64,000 nucleotides of DNA, from NCBI GenBank assembly GCA_003676145.1, contig NAUB01000024.1, forward strand, positions 124,001 through 188,000. The letters are read 5' to 3'. The first letter of the stretch is position 1. Every line of letters begins with the position of its first letter. Of the stretch, positions 8,746 to 17,130 are shown piece after piece. The stretch comes from a gamma proteobacterium symbiont of Stewartia floridana (lineage in GTDB: Bacteria > Pseudomonadota > Gammaproteobacteria > Chromatiales > Chromatiaceae). The position numbers and the translations under genes were made by a program. Below the pieces are notes generated by a model. It was not told the DNA's origin and ran no database searches. It saw only the letters and a program-made list of their open reading frames with translations.

Positions 8746-10365
8746 CTAAACTCCAAGCTCTATGCCAAATTTTCGTAAAACGATATAGAAGATCACATCC
8801 AAAGGTTTGTATAACACATGAACAGATACCAATAATAAACCTATTCCAGCGAGTACGCCGGAGACTGCCATTACACCACTTGTACCTCTTTGCCGTTGAT
8901 CATGATTACTTTCAATATAGGGAATAACAGTTAATGGTGGCACCTTAGTGATTGCCATTACTCCATTGCTACCATACACAGCTTGATCCATACTTTCTCT
9001 TACAAAAACATTTCCAAAACCACCAGCCAAACTAAATACAATACCCAAGAATACAATCGCCAATCGGTTTGGTTTATCCGGTTTTTCAGGTAATTGAGGG
9101 GGCTCTATAAGTGAAAAGCGCTCACCTTTACGCTCTCTCTCCAGTGACTCTGCCAGTTTGGCCTCAAGTTGTTTGGATTTTACTTCTTTATATTTTACCA
9201 ACGCATTTTCGTAATCGCGGGTTAAGTTACGATATTCACGCTCAACTTGCGGGCTTTGAATCAAACGCTCTTCAAAATCCTTGAGCTTAACTTCAAGTTC
9301 ACCCTTCATAATATACAGAGAAGCTAGTTCACTATTCGCTGCTTGAAGCTGTGTTTCTAATTGAAGGTAAGCGGGATTATCTGATTGAGCTTTCTTTTTC
9401 TTCTGTGCCGGCATAGCATTGAGTTCCCGCTCTAGCGTCTCAATTTCATCCTTCATGCTGATCAAGGTTGGGTGATCATTTGTGTAGCGGGTGGCGAGCG
9501 CCAGGTATTCCGTCTGCAATGCTCGAAGGCGGTCTTCAGTACCCATTATTCTGTTACCATTAGAATTATAGATATCAGTCGTTGGACTCATTTGCGACAG
9601 TTCTGACTGAAGGTATATTTTCCGCTCTTCCAAGCTCCGTATTCGCTGTATTGTCTCTGACAATTCCAACTCATTTCGCTCCATGAGTTGGATATTGAGT
9701 GACTGAAGCTCAGGAAGATTATCGACATGTTTCTTCTTGAAATCTGCCAATGATACCTCTAATTCGGTAATCTCCTGGTTGAGTCTATCTGCTTCTGTAC
9801 TCAAAAAGGTCGATGTTTCTAAAGCTGACTGTGTCCGCTGTCTGAGATTTTCATCTAGATAGAGCGATACGAGTTCATTGGTAACCTTTTGTGCAATTCT
9901 TGGATTCTTATTACTGAATGAGAGCTTAAATGCAATCGTCGCGATCGTGGGTCGGCCGCTACGGGGATCAATCACATCAGCACTGATCATTTCCAGTTCA
10001 ATATCTTCACGCAGCTCTTCAGATAGCAGTGTTAAACTCGTGTCATCGCGTTCATCCTTGTAGAGACCGTAACTATCGATAATCTTTCCCAGGTTTTCTG
10101 TTGTCATTACTCTCTGACTGATGACCTGTATGCGCTCACCTGCGTATGAGGTAACGGTTGAACGAACGAGCTCACTGGGAATTTCTTGCTGTTCAATTAA
10201 GATGGTAGCTTCAGCGCGATAGATGGATGGTAGGCCGACGGCTAGTCCTAAGCTTAATAGCAGGATGAGTGTTGCCGGAATAATTAGCTGTTTTTTCCTT
10301 CGCTTGAGAATGGCCAGGTAATCAGCAAATCCTAGTAGCTCTTCTTCTTCCATTGTCCCTGTCAT
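8746..10365 (-). CDS. Polysaccharide chain-length determinant, Wzz/PCP family (exosortase-associated type)
   Basis: A 539-residue inner-membrane protein. TM1 lies at about 27-45 (IIPATLILLLSLGLAVGLP), followed by the Wzz domain (YRAEATILIEQQEIP), a long periplasmic coiled coil (about 180-410), a proline-rich EPPQLPEKPDKPNR just before TM2 (about 434-455), a cytoplasmic VRESMDQAV...VPPLTVIPYI segment like the remnant kinase linker, and a third hydrophobic helix near the C-terminus (about 495-516). The kinase is a separate protein encoded downstream. The gene starts the minus-strand polysaccharide operon. A second ATG four codons in is an alternative start. Confidence 0.9.
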   Translation of the reverse strand: MTGTMEEEELLGFADYLAILKRRKKQLIIPATLILLLSLGLAVGLPSIYRAEATILIEQQEIPSELVRSTVTSYAGERIQVISQRVMTTENLGKIIDSYGLYKDERDDTSLTLLSEELREDIELEMISADVIDPRSGRPTIATIAFKLSFSNKNPRIAQKVTNELVSLYLDENLRQRTQSALETSTFLSTEADRLNQEITELEVSLADFKKKHVDNLPELQSLNIQLMERNELELSETIQRIRSLEERKIYLQSELSQMSPTTDIYNSNGNRIMGTEDRLRALQTEYLALATRYTNDHPTLISMKDEIETLERELNAMPAQKKKKAQSDNPAYLQLETQLQAANSELASLYIMKGELEVKLKDFEERLIQSPQVEREYRNLTRDYENALVKYKEVKSKQLEAKLAESLERERKGERFSLIEPPQLPEKPDKPNRLAIVFLGIVFSLAGGFGNVFVRESMDQAVYGSNGVMAITKVPPLTVIPYIESNHDQRQRGTSGVMAVSGVLAGIGLLLVSVHVLYKPLDVIFYIVLRKFGIELGV

Positions 10366-10662
10366 ATCCTATTACCAAGCCGCTCATTCTAGCATATAAC
10401 TGCAGCTTTAGAAGCAATATATATATAAATCCTTATAAAGGGTGATCTGACATCGGCACAATATAAAGATGTGAAATCTGTGCTCAATATCTTACTAGAA
10501 GTATTCAGATTTCAACTTAATAGAGCATGTTACGGTTAAATGACAAATCACGTGATAGCATTCCACTAATAACAAAACAGACCTGAACTGTTTGTTAACT
10601 GAATAACACTTAATGAAACTTACAAAAACTCCATCCATGGAGTAGCTATTACTTAGATTAGT
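10366..10662. other. AT-rich intergenic region between chain-length gene and VPLPA-CTERM gene
   Basis: About 300 bases, AT-rich, holding the presumed promoter of the polysaccharide operon on the minus strand. No sigma-54 GG-N10-GC element was found here on the minus strand, unlike upstream of the neighbouring surface-protein gene. No recognisable small gene. Confidence 0.45.
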
Positions 10663-11169
10663 TTAAACCGTCCGTCTAGCACTAAAAGCCACAAAACCTA
10701 ATAACGCAGTCCCAAACAGCCAAGCTGCTGCAGGAAGGGGAACAGCGCTAACTGTTACATCATATGCAGCACCAAAAATTCCGTCAGCACTACCAACAAA
10801 CTGTAATGTGTAAACACCTACAGCCAGATCACTTAGCGGTATCACAGTAGTGACCAAATCACTGGTAGAGAAAAGTACGTTCGAATTACTGTCATAAACT
10901 GCGAACGCCGAAACACTTAACAGATCTACTACAGACGTTAACTCATTATCTGTAATCGAAACATTGACGGAACTCGCATTTGTCAACTCGAAGGTTCCAG
11001 TATCTGCAAAAGCGCCGGAGTAATCATATGTATCTGTATGTAAATGATTGAAAGTATGGGTCTGACCGAGGGTTAGGCCTACATTGTAATCTACTGCTGA
11101 TGCACAGCCTAAGCCGAACAGACTCACCAAGCCAAGAATTGTGCTTGATATCCCTTTTAACAACTTCAT
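10663..11169 (-). CDS. VPLPA-CTERM (PEP-CTERM-like) exosortase-sorted surface protein
   Basis: About 168 residues from the ATG at 11167-11169, which gives a textbook signal peptide (MKLLKGISSTILGLVSLFG then CASA); a longer frame to 11211 adds an unlikely leader. The body is a beta-rich domain (NVGLTLGQTHTFNH, FELTNASSVNVSIT, YTLQFVGSADGIFG) of the type common in exosortase targets. The tail is a complete sorting signal: AVPLPAAAWLFGTALLG, a hydrophobic helix, then a basic ARRTV end. Such proteins are cut and attached at the outer surface by an exosortase, and are usually encoded in genomes with exopolysaccharide loci like the neighbouring one. No exosortase gene lies in the window. Confidence 0.85.
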   Translation of the reverse strand: MKLLKGISSTILGLVSLFGLGCASAVDYNVGLTLGQTHTFNHLHTDTYDYSGAFADTGTFELTNASSVNVSITDNELTSVVDLLSVSAFAVYDSNSNVLFSTSDLVTTVIPLSDLAVGVYTLQFVGSADGIFGAAYDVTVSAVPLPAAAWLFGTALLGFVAFSARRTV

Positions 11170-11314
11170 GTCACTGCCTCTCAATAAAAACGTCCTATTG
11201 ACTGAGGCCATCCAGTTAAATCTTCCCTTTGGGGTTGAACACTGACTGATCCTCAGAGAGTGTTGTGGTCACTGATATCCAAATTTAAAACAATAGTGAC
11301 CGGCATTCTGATAG

Positions 11315-11328
11315 GCAAAATTTATGCC
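11315..11328 (-). promoter_or_regulatory. Sigma-54-type promoter for the VPLPA-CTERM gene
   Basis: On the minus strand the sequence AGGCATAAATTTTGCC matches the -24/-12 consensus (TGGCAC-N5-TTGC) in all but two defined positions, with the invariant GG and GC exactly ten bases apart. It lies about 145 bases upstream of the start codon, leaving a 5' leader of about 130 bases. In exosortase systems the PEP-CTERM regulon is known to depend on RpoN with the PrsK/PrsR pair, which makes the placement meaningful. Confidence 0.65.
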
Positions 11329-12136
11329 TTTAAACTAGCTGTCTCCGTATGTTGTTGTTTCCTTGATTAATATATTTTCTCTAGTCGCTGGATTGGACTT
11401 GATCATCATAAGTTATATTTAAGAGTGTAAAATATTTCGACACCGTTTAGTAATTTAACTCCTATATGACAATCTTGTGTTATGTAATAAAGCCGCTTTT
11501 CTTACTTGTTCCGTTGGTCAGATCTTTGTGCAGATCGAAATAAATAATTGTTCTCAATATCAACAATTTAATGTAGTTGCCAAAGGTAGAATTTTCATTC
11601 AATTGTTTTTTTTTTGCAAAGCAGAGTTCATATATTCAATTAACTTGCGGATAACTTATTAACTTGCGGGCCATCAGCATTTTTTTAAAGCTGCTTCTGA
11701 ACTCTGTTTAATTCTAATATCAAAACAAGAGGAGTAAAGTTCCAGAAGCAGATTCAACTGGTATCATGCGCGAACGCTGACTCTGAGGATGACTGTCAGT
11801 AAAGACTACTCGAGATGGGAATTTCATCGACGTTTCCTTGAACCAGGTGTCTGCCATTGCGATGTTACCTATTTGTAAGATTTACGCTATGGAGCCAGAT
11901 TTTTTGCGTGCTTAGTGTTTTTTGAGAAACGATACCACTAATAGAAGTGATCGGTCTCTTAAGAACACCAATTCCTAGATCTGACTGGATAGCACTACAT
12001 AAAAAAATCAATCAAATTGTAAAAATATATTAAAAGGAACTGAGTACTTCGCTACAGTTCTCTATGTACAAATTCTTCCTTGAAATTTGGATTCAATCTA
12101 GATCATAATTTCAGGCTGGAAGCTCTAAAAGGACTC
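11329..12136. other. Long AT-rich non-coding region upstream of wcaJ-like gene
   Basis: About 800 bases between the divergent surface-protein gene and the WcaJ-like gene. It contains only short frames without resemblance to known proteins (for example 45 codons on the minus strand at 11720-11857) and no clear transposon end or RNA fold. It presumably carries promoters and binding sites for both divergent transcripts and may include decayed sequence. Confidence 0.5.
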
Positions 12137-12142
12137 AGGAGG
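12137..12142 (+). promoter_or_regulatory. Strong Shine-Dalgarno site fixing a TTG start
   Basis: A perfect AGGAGG is followed, after eight bases, by TTG at 12151. A nearby ATG at 12158 is out of frame, so TTG is the start of the WcaJ-like gene. Confidence 0.8.
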
Positions 12143-12150
12143 AAAGGGAC

Positions 12151-13566
12151 TTGCTCGATGTCAAGCAAACAGAACGGTCTCTGTTACAACGCCGCAACAC
12201 ACTTACTACATCACTTCAGGCCTTGTTTGATGGGCTTGCTGTTGTAATCATTTTGCTCTCCCTGCTCTTCTTCCTCAATGGCGAGTTGACCAACCACTAC
12301 ATCATCATGGCCCTGGCACTGCTCGGCAGCATGTCGGTCATCTATGACCGGATGAATATCTATCGTCATCACGGCACCATGACCAAGAAAGCCTTCAAAC
12401 TCCTGAAAGCCTGGAGTAGTGCCTTTGCCTTTCTGCTGCTGCTTGCCTTTGCCACGAAGCATTCTGATACCTACTCCCGGACTGTGATCGGGCTGCTATT
12501 TGTGTTTGGCTACCTCGCTCAGGTATTTCTCCATTTTGGGTTTCGTCTGCTGCAGCGACACATGGTTTCACAGGAAGCTAACACTAAAGCACTGATTATC
12601 GGTAATGGTGCATTGGCAAGACACCTGCACCACAGGATTAATCATAATCCCTGGATGCCTGAGGAGATTGTTGGCGCGGTACTGACTGCGGATTGCCAGG
12701 AAAACCAGGATGAACCGGCCACTGAAGAATTGCCTGTTCTGGGTAGACTGGAAGATATCAAGACATTAATTAAACACCATGAGATTCAGACCATATACAT
12801 CGCTGTCTCCTTGGACAGCTCGCCTATGATTCAGCAGATCTATTTCGACCTGTTGAATGAAAATGTAAATATTCACTGGGCACCCAACATATTCGCACTG
12901 AATCTTATCAACCACAGCGTGAAGGAGTTAGCCGGGATCCCTATCCTGACCCTCTCTGAAACCCCATTGATCGGCACTCATTTGCTTCTGAAAACTGTCG
13001 AGGACCGAGTGCTATCTCTATTCATGCTGATCCTGGTCAGCCCAATCATGCTGACCACAGCAATACTGATCAAACTGGAGTCGCCTGGCCCAGTCTTTTT
13101 CCGACAGGAGCGTACCGGCTGGGACGGCAAGAATTTCAGAATCTGGAAGTTTCGAAGTATGAAACTGCATACCGAGGAGAATGATGAGGTTAAGCAGGCT
13201 ACGCGGGAAGACCCGCGAATTACCAAAATTGGTCGGTTTATTCGCCGTACCAGTATCGATGAGCTGCCGCAACTGTTTAACGTATTGTCAGGTCAGATGT
13301 CCTTAGTGGGTCCACGCCCACATGCATTGCAGCACAATATCGAATACTCAAGGCAGATCGAAGCCTATTTGGCTCGACATCGGATTAAGCCTGGTATTAC
13401 CGGCCTAGCTCAGATCCGTGGGTTTCGTGGAGAAACAAGAGAGCTTGAACAGATGGAAAAACGGGTCAAGTATGATTTGGAATACATCAATAACTGGTCA
13501 CTTTGGCTTGATCTTTCAATCTTGGCGAGGACACCTTTCTCACTTAAAAGTAACAACGCCTATTGA
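12151..13566 (+). CDS. wcaJ: Undecaprenyl-phosphate sugar phosphotransferase, WcaJ/PssY type
   Basis: A 471-residue polyprenyl-phosphate hexose-1-phosphate transferase starting with TTG. The N-terminal half has four hydrophobic helices (about 22-140) and a CoA-binding-like Rossmann segment (KALIIGNGALARHL, about 150). The C-terminal catalytic domain has a membrane helix (about 290-312), KLESPGPVFFRQERTG, WKFRSM, DELPQLFNVLSGQMSLVGPR, and ends in the WLDLSILARTP element. It starts repeat-unit synthesis by loading a sugar phosphate onto undecaprenyl phosphate at the inner membrane. It is transcribed away from the polysaccharide operon but is the expected first enzyme for it. The sugar (glucose in classical WcaJ) is inferred. 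Confidence 0.9.
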   Translation: MLDVKQTERSLLQRRNTLTTSLQALFDGLAVVIILLSLLFFLNGELTNHYIIMALALLGSMSVIYDRMNIYRHHGTMTKKAFKLLKAWSSAFAFLLLLAFATKHSDTYSRTVIGLLFVFGYLAQVFLHFGFRLLQRHMVSQEANTKALIIGNGALARHLHHRINHNPWMPEEIVGAVLTADCQENQDEPATEELPVLGRLEDIKTLIKHHEIQTIYIAVSLDSSPMIQQIYFDLLNENVNIHWAPNIFALNLINHSVKELAGIPILTLSETPLIGTHLLLKTVEDRVLSLFMLILVSPIMLTTAILIKLESPGPVFFRQERTGWDGKNFRIWKFRSMKLHTEENDEVKQATREDPRITKIGRFIRRTSIDELPQLFNVLSGQMSLVGPRPHALQHNIEYSRQIEAYLARHRIKPGITGLAQIRGFRGETRELEQMEKRVKYDLEYINNWSLWLDLSILARTPFSLKSNNAY

Positions 13567-13621
13567 TGTATGGATTTAGAAAAAAGCACTTAGTTCGATA
13601 TGAGAGGGTAAACAATACTTA

Positions 13622-15871
13622 CTAGTACAACCCTTCCTGCAAAAGCAACTCCACCCGCCGGCTGCTCAGGTGTTTCTCCAGGAGATCTTTATCCCGATTT
13701 GCCTGCTGCAGGGTTGGAGTGTGGCCCTCGATTTTGATTCTCGCCTGATCGATGCCCCGATCGATGAAATAGAGGGATACTTTCTGTGCCCTCTCCAGTG
13801 AGAGCCGCATATTTTGCAGTGGATCATCGCTGGGGTAGGTGTACCCACGAATTTTCAGGTTCGCCTGGCTGTTGAGTGAGAGAACGATATAGAGATCATT
13901 CAGCATCTCCTCAAATTCGGTTGGTATCTCTGCATTGTTGTCTTCGAAGAAAATTTGGAATTTTCTTTCTGAGACAGTGCTCGGGATTGGTGGCGGTTGA
14001 TTGTCCGGCACCTCTATCTGTTGGTAGCGGGTCTGGGTGGCGATATAGTCCTCACCGGCCTCTTTGGTTTCAGAGGTTGCGATATCACCTGTCTCCGGCA
14101 CGGAATCCACAACTGCATCCGTTGCTTCCGGAGTATCCGCCGCTGTACCCGGTGATTCATCCGATTGACTCTGCCCTGCTGAGTCTGTCCGATTACCTGC
14201 CGCAGTGGCGATACTTTCTTCAACTTTGGGTTGAGGTCTGTTTTTATAGGGTTGCGACTTGGGTGTCAGAAATGTCTGAATTGTGTTGTTGGCTTCGCTG
14301 AAAAAACCGTTGATCTGTTCCGGTGTCCAAACGACGTAGGCAATCAGTGGAATGCCAATCAATACGATCAACGCAACATGGCGAACCGACTTCAGTATCC
14401 CTCCGGAGAACACCTCATCCTTGTCTGGATTGTCGTCCGTTACGATAAAACCGCCGGAAGCTTCGATTTCATGCCGATACCTCTCGGCCTTCATGGTAGG
14501 CGTGTTGAGGATCTCTTCCGGATTCAGAGCGATTGCCTCTGTACTCTCATCATCTGATTTCGTGCGCCTGGTGGTATCGTCCAGATCGCTCTCCGGCAGA
14601 GTTGCGTCAGACTGCGCTTCGATGGCAAGGCCATCCGCAACTGAGCGGTTCTCATCGACAATCTTCTCGGTTAGGGTCTTAACCTCATCGGAATCAATAA
14701 AGATTTCAGACTGCGCGGCCAGCTGATCCGTATCTTCCTCTTTGTATTCAGCGGTTTCAGCTTGCTCTTCGGCAGATAGGCCCGCATCCCCTTCCACCAG
14801 CATCGGCTGATCAAGATCGGGCTCAAAGCTGTCATTCTCAAGGCTCAACGAAATCTCTTCGTCGCTTTCAGCCGGACTGCCCTCCTCTTCTGCTGCCTGA
14901 CTGCCCTCCTCTTCCGCAGCCTGAATGCTCTCCTCCTCAACTGGTTGATCAACAGCTGGTTCGGAATCGCTGCCCTCCAGATCGGAAATATGCGCTTCAT
15001 ACTCCACTGAATAGGCGGCCTTGAATTCATCGAAACTTTCACCCGACTTGAGCGCCAGCCGCTCTTCACCAAACAGCTCTTCGGCTACGATCCAGATATC
15101 CTCGTCGGTGAACTTATGCTTCTCTTCCAGCGCACCATAGAGCAGTAACCGACTGGCAATATGATTGACCTTCCTGGGAATGCCTTTGGTTATATAGTGG
15201 ATCAGTGGAAAGATGGTGCTTTCGAGTTCCGGATCCCCGTGCCATCCCACGATGCCCAGCCGATGCTCGATATAACCCTCTGTCTGAGAGACAGACATGG
15301 GTTCGATCTGGCAGGTGGCGATCAGTCGTTGTCTGACATGCTCCATCTGCGGGCTGAGCACCACCCCTCTCAGTTCATCCTGTCCGACCAGAAAGATCTG
15401 GAACAGCGGATGACTGCCTGACTGCAGGTTGGATAGGAGTCGAAGCTCCTCCAGTCCGTTCAGGGTGAGATTCTGAGCTTCATCGATGACGATGATGGCA
15501 CGCCGGCCTTTCTGGTACTCCTTCTCCACAAAATCCTGAATGTGGGTGAGCAGCGTGGCCTTGTTGTAACTTTCGGCGGGCAATCCGTACTCCAAGGCCA
15601 CCTTGCGCAACAGCTCTTCAGCCTGCAGCTGGTTGGTCACCAGGTTGATTGCCAGGGTCTTCTCTTGATCGAGCTGAGCCAGAATATCCCGAATCAGCGT
15701 GGTCTTGCCGCATCCGGGTTGCCCCGTAATCATCACAAAGCCTTCCCCCTGCTCCAAGGCGTAGCTCAGATAGGACCAGGCTTTTAGGTAGTTCTTGTGA
15801 GCAAAACGAAAGCTCTCGTCTGCACTCAGACGAAAGGGGTTGTCGTTCAGCTCGTAGTAGGATTCAAACAT
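13622..15871 (-). CDS. Exosortase-associated AAA ATPase fused to a periplasmic OmpA-like domain
   Basis: A 749-residue protein. Residues 1-280 are an ExeA/PEP-CTERM-locus AAA ATPase: MFESYYELNDNPFRLSAD, Walker A GQPGCGKTT (50-58), Walker B IIVIDEAQN (about 130-138) and a sensor region VGQDELR. A strongly acidic low-complexity linker follows (about 290-480), including a 24-base tandem repeat (14875-14935). A single membrane helix lies at about 496-516 (HVALIVLIGIPLIAYVVW), then a proline- and threonine-rich stretch, and finally an OmpA-like peptidoglycan-binding fold (about 634-749: LKIRGYTYPSDDPLQNMRLS, IKIEGHTPTLQ, SSRRVELLL). Ordinary members of the ATPase family end soon after the AAA domain, so this architecture would connect cytoplasmic ATP hydrolysis to the cell wall. 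It converges with the wcaJ-like gene. Confidence 0.87.
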   Translation of the reverse strand: MFESYYELNDNPFRLSADESFRFAHKNYLKAWSYLSYALEQGEGFVMITGQPGCGKTTLIRDILAQLDQEKTLAINLVTNQLQAEELLRKVALEYGLPAESYNKATLLTHIQDFVEKEYQKGRRAIIVIDEAQNLTLNGLEELRLLSNLQSGSHPLFQIFLVGQDELRGVVLSPQMEHVRQRLIATCQIEPMSVSQTEGYIEHRLGIVGWHGDPELESTIFPLIHYITKGIPRKVNHIASRLLLYGALEEKHKFTDEDIWIVAEELFGEERLALKSGESFDEFKAAYSVEYEAHISDLEGSDSEPAVDQPVEEESIQAAEEEGSQAAEEEGSPAESDEEISLSLENDSFEPDLDQPMLVEGDAGLSAEEQAETAEYKEEDTDQLAAQSEIFIDSDEVKTLTEKIVDENRSVADGLAIEAQSDATLPESDLDDTTRRTKSDDESTEAIALNPEEILNTPTMKAERYRHEIEASGGFIVTDDNPDKDEVFSGGILKSVRHVALIVLIGIPLIAYVVWTPEQINGFFSEANNTIQTFLTPKSQPYKNRPQPKVEESIATAAGNRTDSAGQSQSDESPGTAADTPEATDAVVDSVPETGDIATSETKEAGEDYIATQTRYQQIEVPDNQPPPIPSTVSERKFQIFFEDNNAEIPTEFEEMLNDLYIVLSLNSQANLKIRGYTYPSDDPLQNMRLSLERAQKVSLYFIDRGIDQARIKIEGHTPTLQQANRDKDLLEKHLSSRRVELLLQEGLY
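14875..14935 (-). repeat. 24-base in-frame tandem repeat in the acidic linker
   Basis: Two near-identical 24-base units (14875-14898 and 14899-14922, two differences) plus a diverged partial third unit. On the coding strand they specify repeated AAEEEGSQ-type octapeptides in the acidic linker of the ATPase-OmpA fusion. Such in-frame repeats can change copy number without disrupting the frame. Confidence 0.75.
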
Positions 15872-16185
15872 GACCTAATATTAGTGATTTGCGGGTTATA
15901 TTGAAGATCGTATATTAGACAGTCACAGATATACAGTCACTTAGAATATTCAATCGCCTCTGAAACCAGTCAGGCATGGCCCAGCCTTAGTGAAGCTGAC
16001 CAGCGGCGCATAACCGAGATGATCTCGTGGTTAAAAAGAGTCTGACCGGTCATCAGGCCAGCAGAGAGACTCGACAGGTGAATGGAGAGGAGAGCAGGCA
16101 CCGCCGATCAGTACCCCTGACCCATAATCAAATTAAATTCTTCCATAAATAATAATTATCTTCTGGGTTGCTGCTAAGTGGCCTG
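15872..16185. other. Intergenic region with a TGACCGGTCA palindrome and a short hairpin
   Basis: About 310 bases upstream of the ATPase gene and downstream of the 16186-17130 gene. It holds a perfect 10-base palindrome TGACCGGTCA (16043-16052) and a bulged stem-loop just before it (about 16013-16033, arms AACCGAGA and TCTCGTGGTT). Neither is followed by a T-run, so these look more like protein-binding or structural sites than terminators. Confidence 0.4.
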
Positions 16186-17130
16186 TTAGAGTGATTTCAG
16201 TTCGACAGCTGAGGTTTGAATTCCCGGTTTGCGGCAAGCCAGGTAGGCCTTGCAACGTTCCAGATAGGCGTTGGTGCTTTTCGGCATCGAGACTCTTGCC
16301 CGTGCCATATGGGTAATCAGATCGGTACCATCTTTGATCAGGCGCTGACCCTCATCCACCTCCCAGCAGGCCAGACAGGAGTTGTTGGTCTTTTCACTGG
16401 GGGCCAGGGCAAGCAGTTTCTCGCCAGCTACGGCAAATTTTGGCCAGACGTCGAATATGACCGGATCGGTACGCAGGGTCTCACATTTGAGCTTGGCGGT
16501 ATCCGCGAGCTGTTGGATCAGTTGTTCCGTGTTGCGGAAAAATGTGCTTCCGCCGAAAGCTTCGGTCATTGCTACAGAGATGCGATCGATGTCATACATC
16601 GTCTGGGCGATTTTTATGTATCGAGTTTCATAGAACGACTCAATCGGTACGGTGAACGCCCGGAATGGCTCACCCCACAGCTCATCGATACCCTCATCAC
16701 CGCTGCGGTGTTTTACCAGTTTGCCAAGATCCAGCGCTTCCAGCAGATACTGACCGCACTCATGCAGCATTTCACGTCCCTTGCCGCTTTTGATGCTTTC
16801 ATCCTCCAGCTTCACCAGTTTACGGAAGATTTGAGTACCCCGATTGAACAGCGCGCCAGCCAACATGGCCCCTTTGACCCGTTTCAGATCTTCATCCTGC
16901 TCATTCTCATAGGCTTCACGGGCCTCATCCAGGCGATCGCCAGGAATATTGATGCCATGCTCCACATGGTTGAAGAGGCGCCGTGTCAAAGCATCGATCA
17001 GATACTTCTTGGTTTCCAAGCTGTCATCCATGGGCTTGTAGTACTTGATCCAATAACCATCGTAGTAAATAGAGGCTTTTCCATCTATTTCCTGGATGGT
17101 TCCATTGGCTATCGTTTGTGAGCTCTGCAT
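16186..17130 (-). CDS. Protein of unknown function (314 residues)
   Basis: I do not recognise this family. The ATG at 17128-17130 is preferred because the protein-like sequence begins there (MQSSQTIANGTIQEIDGKA); the extra 33 residues of a longer frame to 17229 look like read-through leader. The protein is soluble and mostly alpha-helical, with charged helices (RLDEAREAYENEQDEDLKRV, KLVKLEDESIKSGKG), a beta-hairpin-like start (ASIYYDGYWIKYYKP) and one CxxC (NNSCLACWEV) with two further cysteines near the C-terminus (RCKAYLACRK) that could bind a metal. It stands alone, with more than 300 bases on each side. Confidence 0.7.
   Translation of the reverse strand: MQSSQTIANGTIQEIDGKASIYYDGYWIKYYKPMDDSLETKKYLIDALTRRLFNHVEHGINIPGDRLDEAREAYENEQDEDLKRVKGAMLAGALFNRGTQIFRKLVKLEDESIKSGKGREMLHECGQYLLEALDLGKLVKHRSGDEGIDELWGEPFRAFTVPIESFYETRYIKIAQTMYDIDRISVAMTEAFGGSTFFRNTEQLIQQLADTAKLKCETLRTDPVIFDVWPKFAVAGEKLLALAPSEKTNNSCLACWEVDEGQRLIKDGTDLITHMARARVSMPKSTNAYLERCKAYLACRKPGIQTSAVELKSL

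Noticed and set aside
11720..11857. A 45-codon minus-strand frame in the non-coding region before wcaJ
   Set aside because: There is a weak AGGT-type site upstream but no family resemblance or context support.
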